From contig JAIWQS010000161.1 of assembly GCA_029891385.1 (NCBI GenBank), positions 186,001-250,000 of the forward strand: 64,000 bases of DNA, given 5' to 3'. Positions 13,801 through 23,294 of this stretch are shown piece by piece. The DNA comes from Erythroxylum novogranatense. Its lineage: Eukaryota; Streptophyta; Magnoliopsida; Malpighiales; Erythroxylaceae. Made by a program: the position numbers and the translations under genes. Each line of letters begins with the position of its first letter. Position 1 is the stretch's first letter. Below the pieces are notes generated by a model. The model was not told where the DNA came from. It was given only the letters and a program-made list of their open reading frames with translations, and made no database searches.

Positions 13801-14649
13801 GAAAAAAATTTGAGATCTAAATGAAGCAAACCTGTTACAAACCAGACAGCGAAGACGGCCCTGCTTCCCATCCTCCAAGTAGCGCTTTCTCTCTGCCTCA
13901 TTCTCATTAATCACTTTCGCAAAATACAAAAATGCCTTCTTTATCTGATTCTGCTCTACCTCAATATGCCTAGTAAACATACCATCACCACTAACTCTCA
14001 TATGCTTCCCATGCCTCAATTCATCACTTATATCCCTCCAAAATGGGCTACTCGTTGCCGCCGAAAACTCTCCTCGATAATCAGACGGACCCATAGGGTA
14101 AGCATCATTAGGATTATTCCTATACTTAAATTCCTCCTCATATTTCCTCTTCAAAGAAAGGTTGTGATTCATATCACGGAACCCTAATCCTTCCGGGCTC
14201 ATTTGGGGGAAGTGAGGAACACCACCACCAACAGGTAACTCCGAAAGGTGCATTGGCGGTAGCAGCGGCCGAGGAGGGAAGTCTTGGTAATCCGGCGGGA
14301 GAGCGAAGTACGAACGGACGCTGCCGTCAGCGAGGACGAACGTCCGGCGCTCCAGCATGTGGAAGCCGTATGCTGGCGCCGGAGGTGGACCTAGGTCCGG
14401 GAACGGAAAAGGCGGTACTGCCGGTGGAGGCACTGGATCATTAGGACCCGGTGCGACTTTGGGCCTGGGTGACGGTTTTGAATTTGGAAGGGGTTTGGGG
14501 TGTTTGGGTTCGCCGGGTTTGGATTCTTGTGGTTGACTGGTGGCGCCCGCCGTGGAGGAGGATTCCCACCGAGATTTGCGGTGGGAGCCGCCGGAGGCGG
14601 CAGGAGGTGGTTTGTTGACGGTGGATTTTGGGTGGTTCCCACCGGCCAT
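4885..14649 (-). CDS. XS domain-containing protein with zf-XS zinc finger (SGS3-related)
   Basis: Three exons join in phase: 14649-13832, 9495-9188 and 5237-4885 (1479 nt, 492 residues). The N-terminal 270 residues are low-complexity and rich in Pro, Ser and Lys. Exon 1 ends inside a C2H2-type zf-XS finger, with C268 and C271 in exon 1 and H282 and H287 in exon 2. The XS domain follows, with [15 protein letters not shown] encoded by exon 2 and an exon 3 part beginning [22 protein letters not shown] domains are RNA-recognition-like modules known from the silencing factor SGS3; this protein lacks a visible long C-terminal coiled coil, so it is XS-family rather than SGS3 itself. Function is unknown. 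It resembles what I remember of Arabidopsis At3g22430. Introns are unusually long (4336 and 3950 bp) and repeat-bearing. Confidence 0.85.
10400..10510. repeat. Minisatellite, four units of about 28 bp, in XS-gene intron 1
   Basis: Units of the form TTGAGTGGTTATTCCCACTC plus a variable CCCCAGTC-like tail are repeated four times with point differences and one extra base per later unit. Confidence 0.85.
11762..13849. repeat. Large tandem duplication in XS-gene intron 1, including the exon 1 splice donor
   Basis: The segment of about 11762-13043 and the segment of about 13044-13849 match over most of their length. Shared words include TTTTAGGTTTAAG, TTCAACGACTAG, GAATCATATATGGCATCCAT and ATGAAGCAAACCTGTTACAA. 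The last word covers the exon 1/intron 1 donor at 13832/13831, so an extra copy of the exon end and donor lies at about 13026/13025 within the intron. The left copy is longer because it contains additional internal repeats. Confidence 0.75.
12138..12567. repeat. Three-unit tandem repeat (about 159 bp) nested in the left duplicated copy
   Basis: Units start at GATCTT at 12138, 12261 and 12420 (spacings 123 and 159 bp; the first unit lacks about 36 bp). Each unit includes AAGCAGAAAA, CACAAATGTTTCC and a GTGACAACTGAACATATA segment. The right copy of the large duplication has only one unit, near 13420. The repeat produces a long repetitive minus-strand open frame (12064-12621) that I do not regard as a gene. 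Confidence 0.8.
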
Positions 14650-15240
14650 CCCTCAGTTCGCGACGCCGCAGAGAAAAGATCCTCCCCGGGTTTTGATTGG
14701 GTCTAGTTTTGTTCCATTTGGGCTAATATCTTGTGGAGTGTATATACCGGTTCACATGATGGGCTTGTCCCAACTATCCAATAAGAATTTGCCACGTCGT
14801 CACGGCACTTGGGATGACTCACACCTTGTATTCACTGCGCATGTTCTTGGTCCGTACAAATGGATAAGTTAGGAATGAAGCCATCGTAAAGCAGAAATCT
14901 GCGTGGAGGATAGCCGAAAGGTGAAGGTAAGGCTATGGACTCTCTTTTTACCTTATGGGTCGAACTCCATAGCTCGTGTTTCTCGTTCCCTTATGGGTTT
15001 TTTCTCATCCTCGAATCGATAAAGCTTACCTTCAGCTTCACTTGTTCGTGAACATTCATGGTCTAATATCTGATACTGATTGCTTACTCTTTTATTGACA
15101 GTTGGATAAAACTGAGATTCGTATAAATACCACGAAGTTTTCGGCTAAGTACATGGGGTAGCAGAAGAAATCAAGAGATTGATCCTGAGTATAAGGAGGG
15201 GGTGGGGGTTTTAGGAAGCCAACTTAGTTGATACGCAGAT
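14650..15240. promoter_or_regulatory. Divergent intergenic region between the XS gene and LPA19
   Basis: The 591 bp between the two start codons must hold both promoters and 5' leaders. A plausible 5'-UTR intron for LPA19 runs from a GTAAGG donor near 14927 to a TTTATTGACAG acceptor ending near 15102; this is inferred from splice-site form only. Confidence 0.45.
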
Positions 15241-16155
15241 ATGAGAATGCCTGTGATTCTTGCAGCAAATATAGTTCCTTTCTTTCCCTGCAGAACAAAG
15301 AAAGTAGCCTCTGAACTTAACAATCACTGTGAGTTGTATCATTTGCTGGGATTGATTTGAATTTTGTTTCTGTAGAAAGTCCAGTAGACATCTCTTGGTA
15401 ATTAGTCAGAAATAAACATTGGCAATTCGCACAAGAAGACTGGCTCTGTTCTCAGATCCTTTAGTCTTCAATTTCTGCTTCAGTTCATGTTCTTTGATTT
15501 TATTGATGGTGTATTCGTGCTTTACTATAGGTAAGTTGAGATTCAGTTGTGATGTTGTAAAATTATCACAAGGTACTCCTTCAACTCGCCGCCATATCTT
15601 AGTTTGTGGTGCTTCATTTGTCACTATTCTTGCCTTGAATTGCATCTTAACACCACTTCGAGTACAAGCTGAAAATGAGTCAAATGACCAAGAACAGAAG
15701 GATGATGGAGTTGTTGGGGCTATCAAATCGATGTTTGATCCTAATGAGAAAACGAAATCTGGGAAAGTATTGCCAAAAGCTTACCTGAAGTCAGCAAGAG
15801 AGGTCGTGAAGACACTGCGTGAATCGTTGAAGGAAGACTCCAAAGATATCGCAAAGTTCAGACGGACAGCAGATGCAGCAAAAGAGTCGATTCGTGAATA
15901 TCTGAGCAGTTGGAGGGGCCAAGAAAAGGTGGTTCGTGAGGTATGTATCTTCATCTTAACTTCATTTTGAAGACATTTTCAGGCATTGTCATTTCAGATG
16001 GTGTGGTTTACTTGCAGGAGTCATACCTGGAGTTGGAAAAAGCAATTCGGTCTTTAGCCAGTTTTTACTCCAAAGCCGGTCCATCAGCTTCAATCCCAGA
16101 AGAGGTTAAGTCAGAGATCTTAAAGGACTTGGATACAGCTGAAGAATTTTTGTGA
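15241..16155 (+). CDS. LPA19: Photosystem II assembly factor LPA19 / PSB27-H2, chloroplast lumen
   Basis: Three exons join in phase: 15241-15328, 15531-15940 and 16018-16155 (636 nt, 211 residues). The mature part contains KAYLKSAREVVKTLRESLK, FRRTADAAKESIREYLSSWRG and an ending in DLDTAEEFL, all features I recall for the Psb27 homologue LPA19. In Arabidopsis this protein assists C-terminal processing of the D1 precursor during photosystem II assembly. The N-terminus is a bipartite transit peptide: about 45 residues of chloroplast-type sequence, then twin arginines (R49-R50), a hydrophobic stretch (I52-L69) and VQA before E77. Mature length of about 135 residues fits the family. The exon 1 start was chosen because its 88-nt length gives the phase required by exon 2. 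Confidence 0.9.
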
Positions 16156-16493
16156 TTATGAATGTAGTTCTGCTTAAACCTTGGGAAATTTTGCAACATG
16201 ATTCTTGGTTCTTTCATGGAAATGAACAATGTACAACATGATTCTTAGAAACTGAACCACAGATACTTCTTACATTATAGGCACTGCTAAGACTTACGAC
16301 TGAATCAGAAAAATGGGAAACAAATTAACCGAAACAAAGACGATCCCATGATGATCTGCACAACTGGAATGACGACCACTTGACATTAGTATTACTCTTT
16401 CCCTTTAATATCGGATAATCAGCAGCTGAGCTCGTAACAGTATCACTCCTTCAGATCAACTTCACACATGTCTTGCACACTATCACTGACGTA
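16156..16493. other. Convergent 3' region of LPA19 and HISN5
   Basis: Only 338 bp separate the two stop codons, so the 3' untranslated regions of the two genes probably abut or overlap. No other feature is seen. Confidence 0.5.
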
Positions 16494-18962
16494 TCAAGAA
16501 CGTGACAGTACTCCTTTTGAGCTGCATATACCGAATCAAGAAACATTAGGAGTTTAGAATGCAGTGAAAATTTATTGAACAACACAGCACTTCATGCAAT
16601 ACACAACAGAGCTAATGTAATCCAAAACAAACCACCATATTTTTAAATTCCAGTCTTGTCAGGACTTGAGAGACATTTTTTAAATGAGAAACATTATTAA
16701 AACAGACGTCACAAGCAAGACACTCGAAACCAAACAAACATTCTTAAAACCAGGAGAACACTACTTCATGTCCAACAGTAATAATGATTTACTAATGGCT
16801 TAAGAATAAAGAATGTTGATGACAAAAGCATGTGAAGTCAACACAAAAGCAGTTAAATTTCAGAGAAGTTATCCAACCTTGGCACAGTCCCAAGGCGGCG
16901 TTTGTCATGTTCTGTTGCTTGGCGAAGAGCCCTAGCAAAAGCTTTGAAGGTTGCCTCAATTATATGATGAGAATTTCTGCCAGCAAGCTGTGATAAAACA
17001 ACTCTTTCATTTAGTACATTAAATACATAACATTAATGCACAAAGAGGAATTATGATCAAGAAAATCCTCAGCAAATGGAGGTGCAGAATAATAAGCAAG
17101 AAATTACTGTGCATATATTTTGCAGTTTTAGAAGGACAAGCGTAAGAAGGGCAGATCAAAGGAAATTATAGTAAACAATGACCACATTTCAATCATAGAG
17201 GGTATTTACATGTCTTCCATTTCACTTTCACTAAAATTGAAGGAGAATTTTCGATGGTGTTACCTGGCGAATATGAAGTGTCATGCCAGAAGTGTTCACC
17301 AAAGACTGGAAAAAATGCTCCACCAGCTGCAAATAACAATGAAAATTCACTCACAAACTATATTATCAGTTAATGTCAACAACCAAAAGTTATGGGAATG
17401 GAAAACAGAGAAAGTAATAAATGTGGGAAGGCAATACTCAAAATTTTTTGATCCAGTTACAATTCCATCACTCATGATCCATAGCATTTTATTCTCCTTA
17501 TAAAAGTCGATTTATATTTCATTTTTAGTTAAGTACTAAATGAAAATATTTGTAAGTAAGGACTTGAGTGCCATACGTTACTCTCCATAGGAAAGATTTG
17601 ACTGATGATTACTAAACTAGCAAATGAAGATAGTAATAGGTAAGCACCTGGGTGTCATATGTTCCAACTCTCTCAGTAGGAATTTGCAAATCACAGCTTA
17701 AATGAGGCCGGCCAGACAAATCCTGAAATGAAAAAATCACTTAGTTAAAGCACAGCACAACTTTAGAGAAGAAAGTTTAGTGACATTATGTAATAGGAAA
17801 AAGTTCATTAGCTGAACTGCAGAAAACAGTTCGGTTATATACAAATCCATTTTCAGAAAAAAGCAGGTCGATTCAACTTCCATGGCAAGTGGGATTTTTT
17901 AATCTCAGACACCTTAATGCATTCCCCATCAGAACCAAAACTTAGATATCAGCGTAGTCACTATCCTGACAACAAAAACTGATTCAATCAGGGTTTTGGG
18001 GAGTCAATGCTGGCACCTAATAAACTTGCTAGAAATTGCCAACTTGAGCAGCCATCAAATGAGTCTATGGAAAGATTCAGCAGTGGACCGCGAATCATTA
18101 TATTCAATTATCTACAAGAATCTTGAAAAAGAGAACTTAATCTTAATTTTGTAGGAAATTAAAGCATAAAACATACCAATACAACATGAACCAATGCCTC
18201 ATCAAGAGGAGCCGAGAAGTCACCAAATCTATTAATCCCTTTCCTATCGCCAAGCGCCTGGAATAAAGCCTAACAGACAAAGCAAAGAAAAATTATTATC
18301 AAACCAAAAAGAGATAGAGAAATAGAAATGGGCAAGAAAAGAGTCGGTAGACTAACTGTTCCAATAGCAAGAGCAACATCTTCATTGGTATGGTGATCAT
18401 CTATGTGAACATCACCTGTGGCCTTTACATGCACATCAATCAGACCATGCGAAGCAAGTTGCTACAAGATTTAGACAGAGCAGCCATAGAAAAACACCAA
18501 TCAATAATCAAAAGTGAAACACAAAGTTTTGATTTTTAGGATAGTATTCAGTAAGATAGTTAACTAACATCTAACATGTGGTCGAGAAACGGAATCCCAG
18601 TACTAGAATCAGCAACTCCAGTCCCGTCCAAGTTAATCTTAACCGACACATTTGTCTCCTTCGTCACTCTCTTCACTTCTCCAACTCGAATCCCACCTAA
18701 ACAAACTCAATTACAGTTATTGCATCGTCTCCAAAAATTAAGGTTAAGCAGGGGAGAATATGTTACCGGAGTTGGCCGCCGGTGCCGAGCGGCCGTTGTC
18801 TTGGATTGGAACAGCGCGAGCGGCTTGACAGTCCATTTTGATGGTAGGCGAAGAGGAGATTGGGAAGCGGATAGAGTTCAGGGCGGGTACGGGTACGGGT
18901 CCAGAGGGAGAGAGCCTGAGCGGTGGCGATGACGACGCACGTGTTGCGGCTGCAAACTCCAT
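16494..18962 (-). CDS. HISN5: Imidazoleglycerol-phosphate dehydratase (histidine biosynthesis), plastid
   Basis: Eight exons join in phase: 18962-18767, 18696-18569, 18461-18357, 18269-18177, 17722-17648, 17326-17264, 16987-16878 and 16521-16494 (798 nt, 265 residues). The enzyme dehydrates imidazoleglycerol phosphate to imidazoleacetol phosphate, a late step of histidine synthesis in plastids. Visible hallmarks are the metal-binding [10 protein letters not shown] segment (H127-D136), FLDHMLD before it, and [18 protein letters not shown] (N225 on), plus the ending SSKGVLSRS. Residues 1 to about 65 are a Ser/Pro/Ala-rich transit peptide. All reading phases and splice sites agree and the length fits plant IGPDs. 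It converges on LPA19. Confidence 0.95.
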
Positions 18963-19284
18963 TTGCTTGCTTAAACTTAACCGGTTGACGAATATTACTT
19001 TTATGTTGATGCCAAGTTAAGACTTCAAAACAGCAAAACGCCGCCGTTTCATTCACAAGAGTCACTGTTAAATGAATAATTACTGTTTTATATTATCCTA
19101 ATTTGATTATTCTTTTAGTTTGTTTGCTTCATTATTTTAGTTTTTAATTTTAAATTTTAAATTGAGCAAATTTTTATCTGTTTAAATTTTAGTTTTTTTA
19201 ATTTTCAAAATTTATGAAAATCATAAATTTTATTTTTTATTATATTTATTTTCTCATAATTTAATTTAATATCAATTTAATATA
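18963..19284. other. HISN5 upstream region
   Basis: AT-rich sequence between the HISN5 start and the LINE fragment. It presumably contains the HISN5 promoter, but I recognise no specific motif. Confidence 0.35.
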
Positions 19285-21425
19285 TGTCCGACGGCAGATG
19301 GCGACCGATCAAATTAAGTACAGATGGTCCCCCTCTTTTTCATCTCTTTTTCGCCGACGATTTCATTCTCTTCTCCGAAGCTGACATTGACCAAGTGAAT
19401 GTCATTCGGAATATCTTGAAATCTTTCTGTGCTTCTTCGAGCCAATGGGTGAGCACGGCCAAATCGAGATACTTCTTCTCCAGTAATACCCCCCCTTTGA
19501 CCTGTCAATCCTTAATCCATGCTTTAGCTTTTACCCTGACTACTGATCTCGGGAGGTACCTTGGGGTTTCACTCCTACACCAACGCGTTAGCAAAATAAC
19601 CTACCAGTACATTCTCGATAGGGTCCATCAACGCTTATTGGCCTGGTCCACCGACATGTTGTCCTTCGTTGGACGCATTACCTTAGTCTAGTATGTTTTA
19701 GCGACCATCCCGAGCTACATTATGCAGACTATCTGGTTACTGCAAGGTCTGTGTGACGAGCTGGAACAAGCCATGAGGCAATTTTTTTGGGACTCGTCTC
19801 ACAATCGGAAAAAGATCCACTTAGTCAACTAGAAGGAAGTGTGTAAATCTAAGAAGTTGGGGGTCTTGGTATCTGTAGAATCAAGGAAATGAATAACGCC
19901 TTCCCGGCCAAATTCGGTTGATCGTTGATCGCTAACCCTAACGCTTTATAGGTCAAGGTGCTCTCCGGGAAATATAAACTTGACGCCCATCGCCTTCCTA
20001 CATCTCTTCCGTCTACCGGGGGTTCTATGATATGACGGAACATACAGGCCACATGGCCCATCGTGTCACAAGGCCTGCAATGGAGGATTGGCGATGGCAC
20101 CAGAACGTGCTTCTGACTCGACCCTTGGGTCACGAGAGTAGGCCCTCTCATTTCCCATACTACCCTTCCTATCCCAGCTACACAGCTTAGCCCCACTATC
20201 CACCACTTTGCATATTCCATCGGCAACTAGAATTGGGAAGTCTTCCAACCTTATCTCCCGTCTTAGATTTGTCAAACCATCATCGACACGTTTCCTCTTA
20301 AGCCGTATATGGGACCGGATAGGTTGATATGGGAAGCATCTGACAATGGTCTATTCTCCATTGCCTCCACATACTCAATGCTTATGGGTCACAACGACGA
20401 ACCTTAGCATGAAGTAAGGCGGGCTATTTAGCAGTGGTTGGGACCCCTGAGGATCCGATCATTCTTATGGTTACTAACGAAAGATCGGTTACTTAGTAAT
20501 CAGCAGTGCGTCCGTAAGCACCTCACTTCTGATGGCACCTGCCACTAATGCCATCTAGAAGAGTCCTCCATCCATGCAATTAGGGATTGTTACAAAGCTC
20601 GTCAAGTGTGGGCCGTCTTTCCATCGATATTCGTTGCTTCTGACTACTTCTCGTTACCTGCTAGGAACTGGATTCTCATCAACCTGCAGCAACACCGGAA
20701 AGTCCTGGGCCAAGACTGGACGCTTCTTTTTGGCACGACATGTTGGTTCCTCTGGACATGGAGAAACAAGTTTCTCTTCGATGATCAATTTACTTGGCCA
20801 TCCTCACCCATTTTTCTTATTTTGTCTTTTTCATATCGATTCCCAAGTCACCGAAAGTGGCGCGTAAGCCACCGTGATATTTCCAACTCGCCAGAGCGAC
20901 TCATTAGTTGGAGCAAGCCATCTCCATGGTGGGTTAAATTAAATACAGATGATGCCTGCAATCGTGCCCACCGCTTGGCTACAACAGGTGGCCTCCTTTG
21001 TGATAGTGACGGCAACTGGTTTAGAGGCTTCATTCAGAACCTCGGATAGTGCGCGGCGTTATTTGCAGAACTCTGGGGCATCTTTACCGACCTCTCGCTT
21101 GTCTGGCGTATGGGCTTCCGCGTGATAAGGCTGGAAGTGGATTCACTCGTGGTACATCAGCTCCTTTCTTCGACGGACACCTGCTCCCAGTCTCTCAACC
21201 CTATAGTTACGGGTATCTTAGAGCCGTTCACCAAGAACTAATCTGTTGTTCATCGACACGCTCATCGAGAGAAGCAATGATCTATTGACCAACTTATTAC
21301 CCAGGCTGTCCACTCCGACATTGGAGTCACCTATTTTGACACTACACCCACAGGGTGCCACCGCATCCTATTAGAGGATCTGTCCCCCCAGACTTGCCTT
21401 GTAAATTTTTTTTCTGTTTCCCTTT

Positions 21426-21429
<4 letters not shown>
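19285..21429 (+). mobile_element. 5'-truncated, decayed L1-type LINE (reverse transcriptase to RNase H)
   Basis: An open stretch at 19284-19691 encodes the core of a LINE reverse transcriptase, with LFFADDFILFSEA containing the catalytic A-DD box and LGRYLGVSLLHQRVSK downstream. The frame then breaks repeatedly: VLATIPSYIMQTIWLLQG follows a stop near 19690. An RNase H-like piece (WVKLNTDDACNRAH) lies near 20930-21050, with GFRVIRLEVDSLVVHQLL after it. The 5' half of the element is missing and stops and frameshifts are scattered, so it is inactive. It ends in a pyrimidine-rich stretch followed by (TA)n. Confidence 0.85.

Positions 21430-21497
<68 letters not shown>
21430..21497. repeat. (AT)n microsatellite at the LINE 3' end
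   Basis: About 33 uninterrupted dinucleotides immediately after the LINE 3' end; they may have grown from the element's tail. Confidence 0.95.
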
Positions 21498-21498
<1 letters not shown>

Positions 21499-21574
21499 TA
21501 TATTAACATTAAAAATTAATAAAAACTAAAAACTACAATCAATGGAAAACTTCGTATTTTCGACTCAGGGATTA

Positions 21575-22090
21575 CCAGTGAGTAGTTTCGGGGGTTGGAC
21601 TAAACCGGAGAACGGTTGGGTGAAAGCTAATTCTGATAGAGCAGTACAACAAGGGTCCAATAAGGCTAACATCGGGATTTAATTAGAGCTTGTCAGGAAA
21701 AGTGGTGTGGAGGGTTCAGCAGAATATAGGATGGAGTTTGCTTTTAACTACCAAACTCTGGAGCGTTTACTCAGAATTTAAGTTGACCTGAGATATAGGC
21801 TATCGACGAGTTGTTATTGAAACCAACTGAGGACAATTTTTTAGTGGCAGATATCAGAGTTCAACCAAGCATGGGAGGTCCAACTTTAGCATACCTATTA
21901 CGAAGGAAATCAGTGCACTAACCACCTGGTAGCTATAGCTTTTTTTTTTTTGAGCCCAGGTTTGCATTTTCTATGGGAGCCTTCGATGGGAGTCCTGGAG
22001 CTACCGCACCGAGATGAGCAAGGAGTATTGTATTCTAGAGCTTTGAGGTAATTTTGTATATTTTGCATCTTTTGTAATAAAAAAAAAAAT
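21575..22090 (+). mobile_element. 3' remnant of a second LINE (RNase H) with poly(A) tail
   Basis: Translation from about 21590 gives GGWTKPENGWVKANSD followed by AVQQGSN, the typical start of a plant LINE RNase H domain (one catalytic Asp kept). In-frame stops follow, for example near 21680. The remnant ends in TTTTGTAATAA and an A run at about 22077-22089, a plausible poly(A) tail. Only the last 0.5 kb of the element is present. Confidence 0.7.
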
Positions 22091-22229
22091 CAGAAGTAGA
22101 CTTCGATTATTGATCAAAACGAACTATTACATGTATCCAAAACCCAAGGCAAATACAACAGAGGACAGTAATACAAATCCACGCTTTTATGATAACAAAC
22201 ACAAGTAGTTGTTGCAAGTGGGCATAGTT

Positions 22230-22403
22230 TTAGACCCTCCAGCTGCTGAAGAGAACATTGCCCATAATTCGAGCCCTTGGTTGATAAGACATACCATCCA
22301 TCTCTACGTCAAGCCTTCGAAAGCCTGGCCTGCGCTTAACTCGACGAACAACATCATAAAGGTAAGGGATTAAACCTGTGTACTTATCCAGTGCTCCTGC
22401 CAT
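22230..22403 (-). CDS. Possible small protein of 57 residues, unrecognised
   Basis: An ATG at 22403 opens a frame beginning MAGALDKYTGLIPYLYDVV, followed by a basic stretch RRVKRRPGFRRL and ending in FSSWRV. The composition looks protein-like (mixed hydrophobic and basic, no low complexity). I do not recognise a family. It lies between LINE debris and the 3' end of the PHD/GNAT gene, on the same strand as the latter, so it could also be untranslated sequence or a downstream exon. No splice evidence is visible. Confidence 0.35.
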   Translation of the reverse strand: MAGALDKYTGLIPYLYDVVRRVKRRPGFRRLDVEMDGMSYQPRARIMGNVLFSSWRV

Positions 22404-23294
22404 CTTGAGAATCCAACAGTTTTTATGTACTTGCAGAATCCAATCCAGAGGGATAAGAACGCACAAACCTTATCAAACTTTGTCTAACCAATTGTCTTTC
22501 ACACATACAGGCTTCCACGTTTCATGAACGTGCCTGCCACGACCAACTAACCTCCAGATACATTGAGACCAGAAGCACCTAATTGTAGCAAACTCATAGT
22601 TTAATCAGATCACAGTACGACCATAGTAATCTATATCCTACAAGAGAGAACAGAGTTTTTTCTCCAAAACTTGAAACTGCTAACAGGGAATTTAAGTTAA
22701 ATCATATCACATGAGGGAGTGCAACAACTAAAAACCAAGAATTGTTATTTGAAATTTCAGTTCAAAATTTGTCAACCATGTTCAACAACTGACATCGTAG
22801 AATAAAGAGGTGTTGCCACCTAAAAATTGGAAGAGTACAGACTTTCTGGACCTGCAGAAACTATATATATGAAGTTAAAATTCCGTAGAGTCGGATATGT
22901 ACATGCTGAATGGTTGGAGAAAGTCTGAGAAACGTCTTGCAATAAAAGACCTGCCCACCAACCTCCAGAAAAATAGGCCACGCAACAGCAGCTTCCCTAA
23001 CTTGGTTCTCGTTTGGCCTCAAATCATCTCCATATAGAACCCACTTTTAAACTCCTTACCCTAATAACCATGAAAATCATAAATTTTTGCACCAGTGTCA
23101 ATCATGCTGCTATCCAAGATGGATACTGCTGCAATCATGTAGACTTGGAAATACCCAGTCCAGAGGTCGTGTCGAGTATTGATTGCTTCAGTTAATCTAA
23201 TACCCTTTTGCACGAACAACTTATAATTTGGCTGAGGTTTAAACAGCACTGAGCATAGTTTCAAATTCACCGAGCATCAAAGGAAATTGGAATT

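Noticed and set aside
14253..14872. Plus-strand open frames opposite XS-gene exon 1 and its upstream region
   Set aside because: Gly/Ala/Arg-rich frames created by the Pro/Ser-rich minus-strand coding sequence.
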